DNA of 42,528 nt from Rhodobacteraceae bacterium WD3A24 (GTDB lineage Bacteria > Pseudomonadota > Alphaproteobacteria > Rhodobacterales > Rhodobacteraceae). The DNA lies in the NCBI GenBank assembly GCA_002967695.1, contig PUHN01000030.1:1-42528 (forward strand), given 5' to 3'. The notes below the pieces were generated by a model. That model made no database searches and was not told the origin of the DNA. It was given only the letters and a program-made list of their open reading frames with translations. Below, piece by piece: positions 8,778 to 16,369 of this stretch (positions are counted from its first letter, which is position 1; the number at the start of each line of letters is the position of its first letter). The translations under genes were made by a program, and so were the position numbers.

Positions 8778-10415
8778 TCAGCCCCGCTCCAGGATTTCGC
8801 GGATCGCGGCGACCATCTCCTCGCGCGGCACCTCGCGCTGGGCGGGCTGGGATTTCCACTCCTCCAGGCTCGCGCCTTCGGCCATCTTCGCGCCCAGCAC
8901 CAGATCCTTGACCTGCACGACGCCGCGCGCGGCCTCGTCCTCGCCCTGGATCACGGCCACGGGCGCGCCGCGCTTGTCGGCGTATTTGAGCTGGTTTCCG
9001 AAGTTCTTCGGGTTGCCCAGATAGACCTCGGCGCGGATGCCGGCGGCGCGCAACTCGGCGGCCATCGCCTGATACTCGGCCATGCGCGCGCGGTCCATGA
9101 CGGTGACGACGACCGGCCCGCGCGTGGTTCCGCTCTCTTCCTCGTCGGCGCGCAGCGCGGCCAGCAGCCGGTCCACGCCGATCGACACGCCGGTTGCCGG
9201 CACCTGCTGGCCGGTGAACCGCTTGACCAGATCGTCGTAGCGCCCGCCCCCGGCGACCGAGCCGAACCGGCTGGAGCGGCCCTTCTCGTCGGTGATCTCG
9301 GCCTCATAGACCGGGCCGGTATAGTAACCGAGGCCGCGGACGACGGAAGGGTCGATGATGATACGGTCGGGGGGGTAGCCTTGGGCGGCAAGGATCTCGG
9401 CGATGTGCTTGAGTTCCTCTACGCCTTCGGCACCTACTTCCGACGTTCCGACAATCTCCAAGAGATAGGCCACAGTATGCTTCAGCATTTCGTTGGAGGA
9501 CTCAGGGGTTTGAGCCCGCCCGGCTTGTGTGCTTCGCCCGACGCCACCGGAGCGAAGCGCGACGGCGGTTGGATCATTGTCATGGACGATGTTAGGAGAG
9601 CCTTTGGCTTCCCAATATCTGTGCATTCGGCTGTCGATTTCGGACTTGGCGTTCACAAAGCGCATGATCTTGGTCACTTGCTCGTCGCTTAGACCGGCGC
9701 CTTCGGTGAAATCGCCCGACTCGTCCCTGCGACCCTCGCCCAGAAGGGCGCGGACCCCGTCCTCGCCCAGCCGATCATACTTGTCGATGGCGCGCAGGAC
9801 GATGCCGCGCTCGGCCTCAAAACGGCTCGGCTCGGCGGGGTCGAGGATACCGGCCACCTCCATCACGCCCTCCAGCACCTTCCGGTTGTTCACCCGGATG
9901 ATGTACTTCCCGCCAAGGCCGAGTTCCTCGAACACCTCGGCCAGCATTGCGCAGATCTCGGCGTCGGCGGCCACGCTGGGCGCACCCACCGTGTCGGCGT
10001 CGCACTGGTAGAACTGGCGGTAGCGGCCCGGCCCCGGCTTCTCGTTGCGCCAGACCGGCCCCATCGCGTAGCGGCGATAGGGAAAGGCCAGCTCGTTGCG
10101 GTATTGCGCGGCGACGCGGGCGAGCGGCGCGGTCAGGTCGTAGCGCAGCGCCAGCCAGTCGCCCTTGCCGCCCTCGTCATCCTCCTGCCAGGCGAAGACG
10201 CCGGCATGGGGGCGGTCGACGTCGGGCAGGTATTTCCCCAGCGCCTCCAGCGTCTCCACCGCGCTGGTCTCCAGCGGGTCGAAGCCATAGCGGTGATAGA
10301 CGCCCGCGATGGTGTCGAGCATCGCCTTGCGCTCGGTCACGTCCGGGCCGAAATAGTCGCGGAAGCCCTTCGGCGTTTCCGCCCTGGGCCGTCTGGGAGC
10401 CTTGTTCTTCGCCAT
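8778..10415 (-). CDS. hisS: Histidyl-tRNA synthetase, with an unusual in-frame insertion
   Basis: This enzyme charges tRNA-His. The ATG at 10415 gives a 545-residue protein starting [25 protein letters not shown]; the frame is open further upstream, but that part is non-coding in character. Class II motifs are present: [37 protein letters not shown] (motif 2), the HisA loop [14 protein letters not shown] and GGGRYDDL (motif 3 region), then the anticodon-binding domain (from [12 protein letters not shown] to the end). Between [19 protein letters not shown] and [21 protein letters not shown] there are roughly 50 residues with no counterpart in the relatives I know. They are encoded by visibly less GC-rich DNA (about 9490-9645). 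The frame is kept, and the position is the family's variable insertion domain, so the enzyme is probably active. Confidence 0.93.
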   Translation of the reverse strand: MAKNKAPRRPRAETPKGFRDYFGPDVTERKAMLDTIAGVYHRYGFDPLETSAVETLEALGKYLPDVDRPHAGVFAWQEDDEGGKGDWLALRYDLTAPLARVAAQYRNELAFPYRRYAMGPVWRNEKPGPGRYRQFYQCDADTVGAPSVAADAEICAMLAEVFEELGLGGKYIIRVNNRKVLEGVMEVAGILDPAEPSRFEAERGIVLRAIDKYDRLGEDGVRALLGEGRRDESGDFTEGAGLSDEQVTKIMRFVNAKSEIDSRMHRYWEAKGSPNIVHDNDPTAVALRSGGVGRSTQAGRAQTPESSNEMLKHTVAYLLEIVGTSEVGAEGVEELKHIAEILAAQGYPPDRIIIDPSVVRGLGYYTGPVYEAEITDEKGRSSRFGSVAGGGRYDDLVKRFTGQQVPATGVSIGVDRLLAALRADEEESGTTRGPVVVTVMDRARMAEYQAMAAELRAAGIRAEVYLGNPKNFGNQLKYADKRGAPVAVIQGEDEAARGVVQVKDLVLGAKMAEGASLEEWKSQPAQREVPREEMVAAIREILERG

Positions 10416-10549
10416 TCCTGCCGTCCCCGCTGGGTGCTGGCGCTCGTCTAGCGGATGGGCGGTGTGGGGGCAAGGCGGCGGGGCGTGCATCGGCGGCGGC
10501 CGTGGGGCATCATACGCGCCGTCCAGCCCGTCGAAAGAAGGAGCCCGCC

Positions 10550-10768
10550 ATGCCCGCAGACACCGCGCACCGCCTGACCGAGGCCGAGGAACGCGCCGCC
10601 CATCTCGCCCGCGCCGTCGATGACCTCGGCGACGCCCTTCAGGCGCAGGAGGCGCGCATCGCCCGGCTCGAACGGCGCATCGCCCTGTTGCTCGCCCGCG
10701 AGGCCGAGCGCGAATACGAGACCGGCGGCACCGCACCCGTCGCGGACTGGACGCCGCCGCACTGGTAG
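10550..10768 (+). CDS. SlyX-like small coiled-coil protein
   Basis: The 72-residue protein begins [23 protein letters not shown]. It is a heptad-patterned helix ([24 protein letters not shown]) with a C-terminal tail ending DWTPPHW. The PPHW ending and coiled coil match SlyX family proteins, whose role is unknown. A strong ribosome-binding site, AAGAAGGAG (10535-10543), precedes the ATG at 10550. It is transcribed divergently from hisS with about 134 bp between the starts. Confidence 0.8.
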   Translation: MPADTAHRLTEAEERAAHLARAVDDLGDALQAQEARIARLERRIALLLAREAEREYETGGTAPVADWTPPHW

Positions 10769-10846
10769 CGCCCCCTTGCGCCACGGTCGTTGACTCGGTC
10801 CGGGCAGCCGCTAGCATCGCCGGACCGCAACGAGGGAGGACAGCCC

Positions 10847-11377
10847 ATGCCCCGCAAGATACTCGTCGCCACCGACGGCTCGGACGGCGCCGCGAGGGCG
10901 GTCGATTTCGCCGCCGAGATGGCCGCCAAGATGGATGGCGCGCTGACGGTCGTTCACGTGCTGCTCGAAGGGCGCCGCGTGGGCGCCGAGTTCGCGCGCA
11001 TGGCCGAGGCCGAACACCTCGTGCGCGAGGCCGCCAAGACCGGCGCGCCGCATGTCGCGCATCTTCCCACCCATCTGAGCGAATTCTTCGAGGGTTTCGA
11101 CACCCGCGCGCAGCGCGACGCGATGATCGCGGCGGTGGGCGACGTGATCGTCGACCGGGCGGCCAAACGTGCCCGGGAGCTGGGTGCGGGCTCTCCCGAC
11201 ACCCGCGTGCTGACCGGCGATACCGCCGAGACGCTCGTCGATCTGGCCGACGCCGAGGATTTCGACATCATCGTGATGGGCAGCCGCGGGCTCGGGCCGC
11301 TCAAGCGCATGGTTCTGGGCAGCGTGAGCGAAAAGATCGTCACCCACGCCCATTGCACGGTCGTCACCGTCCGCTGA
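10847..11377 (+). CDS. Universal stress protein (UspA family)
   Basis: This is a 176-residue single-domain Usp protein, a cytoplasmic nucleotide-binding fold induced in stress in other bacteria. The N-terminal [23 protein letters not shown] and the C-terminal [32 protein letters not shown] contain the G-x2-G-x9-G-S ATP-binding pattern. The protein is longer than a minimal Usp because of a central helical stretch (about 40-100). A GGGAGGA ribosome-binding site lies 6 nt before the ATG at 10847. It follows the slyX-like gene after 78 bp and may share its transcript. Confidence 0.9.
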   Translation: MPRKILVATDGSDGAARAVDFAAEMAAKMDGALTVVHVLLEGRRVGAEFARMAEAEHLVREAAKTGAPHVAHLPTHLSEFFEGFDTRAQRDAMIAAVGDVIVDRAAKRARELGAGSPDTRVLTGDTAETLVDLADAEDFDIIVMGSRGLGPLKRMVLGSVSEKIVTHAHCTVVTVR

Positions 11378-11487
11378 TCGCGCCGGCGGGGCGGCTGCCG
11401 CGCGCCCCGATGCCTGCCGGCACCGGGAGTGGGCGGTTGCGCCGCCTCCCCGGACGGGCCATATGCGCGATCAGGCAAGGGGGGCAC

Positions 11488-12864
11488 ATGGCCCAAGACT
11501 CCGCACGCCGGCGCATCTGGGGATGGTATTTCTTCGACTGGGCCAACCAGCCCTTTCACACGCTGCTGCTGACCTTCGTCTTCGCGCCCTATTTCGCCGC
11601 CTCCGTCGCGCCCGACCCGGCCACGGGCCAGGCGCTGTGGGGCTGGATGCTCACGCTGACGGGAGTGGGCATCGCCATCCTCGCCCCGGTGCTCGGCGCG
11701 GTCGCCGACTCGGCGGGGCCCAAGCGGCCCTGGATCGTGCTGTGGTCGGTTCTCTACGTGACGGGCTGCTTCGGGCTGTGGTGGGCCGTTCCGGGGGGGG
11801 ATAACCTGCTCTTTGTCTTGATGGCCTTCGGGCTGGGGATGATCGGGCTGGAGTTCGGCATCATCTTCACCAACGCGATCCTGCCCAGCCTCGGCCCGCG
11901 CGAGGAGATCGGCCGCATCTCGGGCTCGGGCTGGGCATTCGGCTATGTCGCCGGCGTTCTGGCGCTTTTCATCATCCTGCTGTTCTTCGCCGAGAATGAC
12001 GGCGGCACCACGCTGATCGGCCTCGACCCGGCCTTCGGGCTCGACCCGGCGGCGCGCGAGGGCACGCGCGCGGTGGGGCCGTTTACCGCGCTTTGGTACG
12101 CGGTTTTTGTCATCCCCTTCTTCCTGTGGGTGCCCGAAACCGGCAGCCACGCCCAAACGCCCGGCGCCGTGCGACGAGGACTGCGCGATCTGGGCGCGCT
12201 GCTCAAGGGGCTGCCGCGCCGGCGCAGCCTGTTCGCCTATCTGGGCGCGTCGATGCTGTATCGCGACGGGCTCAACGGCATCTACACCTTTGGCGGCATC
12301 TATGCCGCCGGGGTGCTGGGCTGGTCGGTCACGCAGATCGGGATATTCGGCATCACGGCGGCGGTGATCGGTGCGCTGTTCGCCTGGGTCGGCGGGCGCG
12401 CCGACAGCGCCTTCGGCCCCAAGCCGGTGATCGTCAGCGGGGTCGCGGCGCTGATCGCGGTCAGCCTGCTCGTGGTCACCACCGACCGGACGATGGTGTT
12501 GGGCCTGCCGGTGGCGGCGGGCTCCGCCCTGCCGGATGTCGTGTTCTATGTCTGCGGCGGCGTGATCGGCGCAGCGGGCGGCGCGCTGCAGGCGGCATCG
12601 AGGACGATGATGGTCCGCCAGGGCAATCCGGAGCGGATGACCGAGGGCTTCGGCCTCTACGCGCTGTCGGGCAAGGCGACGGCCTTTCTCGCGCCGGGCC
12701 TGATCGCGCTGGCCACCGATCTGACCGGCAGCCAGCGCGCCGGTGTCGCGCCGCTGATCGTGCTGTTCGCGCTGGGGCTGATCCTCATGGCCTGGGTGCG
12801 CCCGCACGGTGAGGGCAGCCACCCCACCGCGACACCCCCGCCGCACAGGGCGATGCACCCCTGA
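11488..12864 (+). CDS. MFS transporter, Atg22/UMF1-like
   Basis: The 458-residue integral membrane protein has about 12 predicted helices. The family start RRRIWGWYFFDWANQPFHTLLLTFVFAPYF is characteristic of the Atg22/UMF1-like branch of the major facilitator superfamily, members of which are thought to export amino acids or small molecules. Later features are the loop-2/3 motif GAVADSAGPKRPW (about 71-83) and MVRQGNPERMTEGFGLYALSGKATAF (about 372-397). The substrate cannot be read from the sequence. The ATG at 11488 is preceded by AAGGGGG and fits the family N-terminus; the open frame upstream to 11353 overlaps the Usp gene and is not used. Confidence 0.88.
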   Translation: MAQDSARRRIWGWYFFDWANQPFHTLLLTFVFAPYFAASVAPDPATGQALWGWMLTLTGVGIAILAPVLGAVADSAGPKRPWIVLWSVLYVTGCFGLWWAVPGGDNLLFVLMAFGLGMIGLEFGIIFTNAILPSLGPREEIGRISGSGWAFGYVAGVLALFIILLFFAENDGGTTLIGLDPAFGLDPAAREGTRAVGPFTALWYAVFVIPFFLWVPETGSHAQTPGAVRRGLRDLGALLKGLPRRRSLFAYLGASMLYRDGLNGIYTFGGIYAAGVLGWSVTQIGIFGITAAVIGALFAWVGGRADSAFGPKPVIVSGVAALIAVSLLVVTTDRTMVLGLPVAAGSALPDVVFYVCGGVIGAAGGALQAASRTMMVRQGNPERMTEGFGLYALSGKATAFLAPGLIALATDLTGSQRAGVAPLIVLFALGLILMAWVRPHGEGSHPTATPPPHRAMHP

Positions 12865-12990
12865 GCCGCCCCGCCCGGCCGGGTGCCGGGGCGATCCGTG
12901 CTTGATCGCGGCGCCGCGCGCGGCTAAGCGGGCCTGTCGCCCGCCAGCCGGGCGGCCAAGTCTCCGCAACCTTGCCAAAACGGACATGAC

Positions 12991-13599
12991 ATGACCCGCA
13001 AGCACCTTCCCGGCATTATTGCCATGGCCGCCATCGTGGTGGCCTCCAACATCCTCGTGCAGTTCCTCTTCGGTCAGTGGCTGACATGGGGGGCGTTCAC
13101 TTATCCGCTCGCCTTTCTTGTCAACGACGTGATGAATCGCGTCTACGGGCCCGCCGCGGCGCGCAAGGTCGTCTGGGCGGGCTTCGCGACAGGCGTCGCC
13201 AGTTCGTTCATTGCGGCGGGATTCGAGGCCACGACGCTTCGGATCGCGATCGGCTCCGGCACGGCTTTCCTGGCCGCGCAGATGCTCGACGTGGCGATCT
13301 TCGACCGGCTGCGCGAAGGCCGCTGGTGGCGCGCACCCCTGGCCTCGACACTCATAGGCTCGACCGTCGATACGGTGCTGTTTTTCTCCATCGCCTTCTC
13401 GGCCACGCTGTCTTTCATCAATCCGGCCGACGAGGTGGGCTGGGCGGCCGATCCGCTTCCGCTGCTCGGGTCCGGGCCCGAGGTGCCGCTGTGGGTGAGC
13501 CTCGCGGCGGCCGACTGGCTGGTCAAGCTGTCGCTCGCGCTGATCGCGCTGATCCCGTTCCGACTGATCGTATCGCGGCTCACGCAACGGACAGCGTAA
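12991..13599 (+). CDS. yhhQ: Queuosine precursor transporter (YhhQ/VUT family)
   Basis: The 202-residue inner-membrane protein has about six hydrophobic segments. Family residues include the first-helix ASNILVQF and the FPLAFLVND-like segment YPLAFLVNDVMNRVYGPAAARKVVW (about 37-61), where the D and N-R-Y-G are conserved. IGSTVDTVLFFSIAF lies near 125-140. Members import preQ0/preQ1 for queuosine tRNA modification. No preQ1 riboswitch was recognised in the 126-bp gap upstream. The start at 12991 agrees with the family; the preceding sequence has no strong ribosome-binding site. Confidence 0.88.
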   Translation: MTRKHLPGIIAMAAIVVASNILVQFLFGQWLTWGAFTYPLAFLVNDVMNRVYGPAAARKVVWAGFATGVASSFIAAGFEATTLRIAIGSGTAFLAAQMLDVAIFDRLREGRWWRAPLASTLIGSTVDTVLFFSIAFSATLSFINPADEVGWAADPLPLLGSGPEVPLWVSLAAADWLVKLSLALIALIPFRLIVSRLTQRTA

Positions 13600-13605
13600 A
13601 ATGTT

Positions 13606-13640
13606 TTGACAAACACAAAATATGTGCGACCATTCTTTTA
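13606..13640 (+). promoter_or_regulatory. Putative sigma-70-type promoter of the arfB leader / small RNA
   Basis: A consensus -35 hexamer TTGACA (13606-13611) begins 7 bp after the transporter stop, followed by an A/T-rich stretch to about 13640 that stands out sharply from the GC-rich surroundings. A -10 element is not clear: CATTCT at 13631-13636 is possible but with a 19-bp spacer. Position and composition suggest a strong promoter for the downstream short transcript. Confidence 0.5.
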
Positions 13641-13654
13641 ACAGCAACCAAGCG

Positions 13655-13669
13655 AAAGGAGGTGGTCCA
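13655..13669 (+). promoter_or_regulatory. Extended Shine-Dalgarno sequence, near-complete complement of the 16S 3' end
   Basis: GAAAGGAGGTGGTCC can pair over about 15 nt with the usual bacterial 16S rRNA 3' end (GGATCACCTCCTTTC), with one G-U wobble. Ordinary sites in this window match four to six bases. It ends immediately before the A that precedes the GTG codon at 13670. Confidence 0.8.
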
Positions 13670-13726
13670 GTGTCGAGAGTGATATTGGAGAGTGGTGCCG
13701 GAACAGTCAGGGAGGCGCACGCCTGA
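13670..13726 (+). CDS. Possible 18-residue leader peptide
   Basis: The GTG-initiated frame reads MSRVILESGAGTVREAHA and stops at TGA 13724-13726. It is supported only by the extended ribosome-binding site directly in front of it and by its place between a promoter and a terminator. It contains codons rare in this GC-rich genome (AGA, ATA, AGG), which might slow ribosomes. No function is known. It could be a regulatory leader whose translation affects RNA folding, a micropeptide, or chance. Confidence 0.45.
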   Translation: MSRVILESGAGTVREAHA

Positions 13727-13797
13727 GGGCAGCCCCGCAGGGGTGACCGCCTGATTGGGCCGAGACCCTAACTGGCCCATCTCCGACGAACTCGGGA

Positions 13798-13829
13798 GGG
13801 CCGTCCGGCACACGGGCGGCCCTTCTTCG
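13798..13829 (+). terminator. Intrinsic terminator between the mini-ORF and arfB
   Basis: The 9-bp stem GGGCCGTCC/GGGCGGCCC (one G-U pair) with a 7-nt loop is followed by TTCTTCG. It lies 72 nt after the mini-ORF stop and 30 nt before the arfB ATG. It is too far downstream and too well separated by the new promoter to belong mainly to the transporter gene. Confidence 0.7.
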
Positions 13830-13858
13830 ATTCCGCCCCAGCCGATCAGACCCGCGCC

Positions 13859-14281
13859 ATGCTGCATGTCGACGACGAAATCGCAATCGAGGACTGGGAG
13901 TTGACGGAGCAGTTCGTCCGCGCCTCCGGACCCGGCGGGCAGAACGTCAACAAGGTCGCGACCGCGGTCGAGCTGCGCTTCGAGGCGGAGCGCTCGCCCA
14001 ACCTGCCCGGCCCGGTCAAGACGCGGCTCAAGCGCATCGCCGGACGCCGCTGGACGAGCGACGGCGCGGTGGTGCTCAAGGTCGACGAGACGCGCAGCCA
14101 AGCACGCAACCGCGAAATCGCGCGCGAGCGGCTTGTCGAGCTGGTCCGGCGCGCCCTGACCGCGCCCAAGCGGCGCATTCCGACCCGACCTACCCGCGCC
14201 AGCGAGCGCCGCCGCAAGGATGCCAAAGCGCGGCGTAGCCGTGTCAAGGCGATGCGCGGCCCCGTGAATCCCGAAGAGTGA
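13859..14281 (+). CDS. arfB: Alternative ribosome-rescue peptidyl-tRNA hydrolase ArfB (YaeJ)
   Basis: ArfB enters the empty A site of ribosomes stalled on mRNA lacking a stop codon and hydrolyses peptidyl-tRNA. The 140-residue protein has the catalytic GPGGQNVNK motif (GGQ at residues 26-28) and the typical N-terminal IAIEDWELTEQFVRASG. Its C-terminal tail is rich in Arg and Lys (about 105-135; RRRKDAKARRSRVK) and in the family inserts into the mRNA channel. It has no visible ribosome-binding site and lies 30 nt after an intrinsic terminator, which suggests that its expression is limited or controlled by the upstream leader. The Nudix gene follows. Confidence 0.95.
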   Translation: MLHVDDEIAIEDWELTEQFVRASGPGGQNVNKVATAVELRFEAERSPNLPGPVKTRLKRIAGRRWTSDGAVVLKVDETRSQARNREIARERLVELVRRALTAPKRRIPTRPTRASERRRKDAKARRSRVKAMRGPVNPEE

Positions 14282-14335
14282 TCTACAGCGCAGGTTCCGC
14301 CCGACAGGCACATGCCCGCGCCACAGGATGCGCCC

Positions 14336-14794
14336 ATGACCGAGACCCGCCTGACCACCGCCCTGAGCGAATTCGTCAAGCCGCTGTTCCAGCGGCCGGC
14401 GCATCTGCAGGTCGGCGCGCTGTGCATGCGCGGTCACGGCCGTAGCAGGGAAGTCCTGCTGGTCACGACCATCACGACCGGACGATGGATTCTCCCGAAG
14501 GGCTGGCCGATGCCCGGCCGCAGTCTTGCCGAGGCCGCGCAGGAAGAGGCCTGGGAGGAGGCCGGCGTCCTGGGAGAGGCCGACCCCGAGCCCGTCGGCC
14601 GCTTTGCCTACGACAAGGTGCGAAACGGCGGCCTGCGCCTGCGCTGCACGGTCGAGGTGTTCCGCATTCGCGTCACGCGGCTCGCCGCTGACTACCCCGA
14701 GGCAGGCAAGCGTCGGCGCAAATGGGTTTCGCCCCGCAAGGCCGCGAAGATGGTGCAGGAGCCCGAACTGCGCGCGTTGCTCAGAAGCCTCTAG
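14336..14794 (+). CDS. Nudix hydrolase, diphosphoinositol-polyphosphate-phosphohydrolase-like
   Basis: The 152-residue protein has a Nudix fold with PKGWPMPGRSLAEAAQEEAWEEAGV (about residues 57-81). Relative to the consensus G-x5-E-x7-RE-U-x-EE-x-G-U, the first Glu is Arg and the Arg is Glu, while the metal-binding EEAWEEAG core is kept. As I recall, this pattern is common in alphaproteobacterial relatives. Members hydrolyse nucleoside or inositol diphosphates linked to other groups; the true substrate is unknown. A start at 14312 adds eight residues, but 14336 gives the better N-terminus. It is 54 bp from arfB and possibly cotranscribed. Confidence 0.88.
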   Translation: MTETRLTTALSEFVKPLFQRPAHLQVGALCMRGHGRSREVLLVTTITTGRWILPKGWPMPGRSLAEAAQEEAWEEAGVLGEADPEPVGRFAYDKVRNGGLRLRCTVEVFRIRVTRLAADYPEAGKRRRKWVSPRKAAKMVQEPELRALLRSL

Positions 14795-14883
14795 CCGGCT
14801 CCGGCCCGCGCCGCACCTGTTGCACGCCGGGGCCGGAGCGGCGATAGCGGCCGCGAAGGATACCGACCGCAACGAGGCCCGCC

Positions 14884-16353
14884 GTGACCGAGAGCGACCC
14901 GAAGACCTGGAAGACCCTCGACAAGGATCTCGGCCGTATCGGCGCGCTGGAACAGGCGACGCAGTTCGCCGCCCGGCCACTGGTGGCGCCCGGCCTCGCG
15001 CTGATCTTCATGGGGCTCGTCGGGATCATCGCCGCGGTTTTCCTGGGCCAGCAGCCGCTGGGCTTCGTGGTTGTCGCGGCGGCGGTGTTCGGGGCCTACA
15101 TGGCGCTCAATATCGGCGCCAATGACGTGGCCAACAATATGGGGCCGGCCGTGGGCGGGCGCGCGCTGACCATTGGCGGCGCGCTGGTCATCGCGGCGGT
15201 CTGCGAAACCGCCGGCGCCCTGCTCGCGGGCGGCGATGTTGTCGGCACGGTCTCGCGCGGGATCATCGCGCCGGAGTCGGTGGCCGGCCGGCAGGTGTTC
15301 GTCTGGGCGATGATGGCCGCGCTGATGGCCGCGGCGCTGTGGATCAACCTTGCAACCTGGCTGGGCGCGCCGGTCTCCACCACGCATTCGGTCGTCGGCG
15401 GCGTGATGGGCGCGGGGATTGCCGCGGCCGGCTTGGCCGCGGTCAACTGGCCGACCATGGCTGCCATCGTGGCGAGCTGGGTGATCTCGCCGGCGATGGG
15501 CGGCGTATTTGCCGCGCTGTTTCTGGCTTTCGTCAAGACGCGCGTGATCTACCGCGACGACAAGATCGCCGCCGCGCGCACCTGGGTGCCGGTGCTGGTG
15601 GGCATCATGGCGGGGGCCTTCGCCGTCTACATGGCGATCAAGGGGCTCAAGCGCATCGTCGATGTCGGGATCGGGCCGGCGCTGCTGATCGGGCTTGCAC
15701 TCGCGATCCTGACCACGCTGGTCATGCGCCCCGTCATCCGTCGCCAGTCCGAGGGGATGGAGAACCGCAAGCGCTCGCTTAAGGCGCTGTTCTCGATCCC
15801 GCTGGTCTTCGCCGCGGCGCTGCTGTCGTTCGCCCACGGGGCGAATGACGTGGCCAACGCCGTGGGGCCGCTGGCGGCGATCGTCCACGCGGTGCAGGCG
15901 GGGGATGCCACGACGTCGGGGGTGGAGATCCCGCTGTGGGTGATGGCGATCGGGGCCTTCGGGCTGTCGGTCGGGCTGATCCTGTTCGGGCCCAAGCTGA
16001 TCCGCATGGTGGGCAGCGAGATCACCCGGCTCAACCCGATGCGGGCCTACTGCGTCGCGCTCTCGGCGGCGATCACGGTCATCATCGCCTCGTGGCTGGG
16101 GCTGCCGGTGAGCTCGACCCATATCGCGGTGGGCGGCGTGTTCGGGGTGGGATTCTTCCGCGAATGGTATGCCGAGGCGATCCGCAAGAAGAACCGCAAT
16201 GGCAGCGACCTGCCCGTGGAGGAGCGCGCCCGACGCAAGCTGGTGCGGCGCTCGCACATGATGACGGTCATGGCCGCCTGGGTCATCACCGTGCCGGCGA
16301 CGGCGCTCCTGTCGGGCGGGCTCTTCCTGCTGCTGAACCTGATAACGCTCTAG
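14884..16353 (+). CDS. pit: Inorganic phosphate transporter, PiT family
   Basis: PiT proteins are low-affinity phosphate (metal-phosphate) symporters in the inner membrane. The 489-residue protein has the duplicated signature: GANDVANNMGPAVGG (about 78-92) in the N-terminal half and AHGANDVANAVGPLAAI (about 317-333) in the C-terminal half. Matching STTHSVVGGVMGAG and SSTHIAVGGVFGVGFFRE repeats are also present. About ten hydrophobic helices are visible. The start is a GTG at 14884. The hydrophilic N-terminal 30 residues before the first helix are usual for the longer alphaproteobacterial form. It ends 16 bp from the convergent pncB gene. Confidence 0.93.
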   Translation: MTESDPKTWKTLDKDLGRIGALEQATQFAARPLVAPGLALIFMGLVGIIAAVFLGQQPLGFVVVAAAVFGAYMALNIGANDVANNMGPAVGGRALTIGGALVIAAVCETAGALLAGGDVVGTVSRGIIAPESVAGRQVFVWAMMAALMAAALWINLATWLGAPVSTTHSVVGGVMGAGIAAAGLAAVNWPTMAAIVASWVISPAMGGVFAALFLAFVKTRVIYRDDKIAAARTWVPVLVGIMAGAFAVYMAIKGLKRIVDVGIGPALLIGLALAILTTLVMRPVIRRQSEGMENRKRSLKALFSIPLVFAAALLSFAHGANDVANAVGPLAAIVHAVQAGDATTSGVEIPLWVMAIGAFGLSVGLILFGPKLIRMVGSEITRLNPMRAYCVALSAAITVIIASWLGLPVSSTHIAVGGVFGVGFFREWYAEAIRKKNRNGSDLPVEERARRKLVRRSHMMTVMAAWVITVPATALLSGGLFLLLNLITL

Positions 16354-16369
16354 CCTGCGGCCGGTCGCT

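Larger units (their letters stand above)
13641..13829 (+). ncRNA. Candidate leader or small RNA ending in an intrinsic terminator, upstream of arfB
   Basis: After the promoter-like segment comes an unusually long Shine-Dalgarno sequence, an 18-codon ORF (13670-13726), several short GC hairpins (CCCC-gca-GGGG near 13734-13744; GGGCC at 13757-13761 with GGCCC at 13774-13778) and then a terminator at 13798-13829. The GGCCC at 13774 could also pair with the first arm of the terminator (GGGCC at 13798), so two exclusive structures are possible. It may be an independent small RNA encoding a micropeptide, or an attenuator controlling arfB, whose ATG is 30 nt after the terminator. I do not know of a named family for it. 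Confidence 0.5.

Noticed and set aside
12865-12990. preQ1 riboswitch before the queuosine-precursor transporter
   Set aside because: The gap is GC-rich with hairpin potential, but no preQ1-I, -II or -III core sequence was recognised.
10954-13647. Minus-strand open frame of 897 codons opposite the Usp, MFS and transporter genes
   Set aside because: Antisense shadow across three recognised genes; composition-driven.
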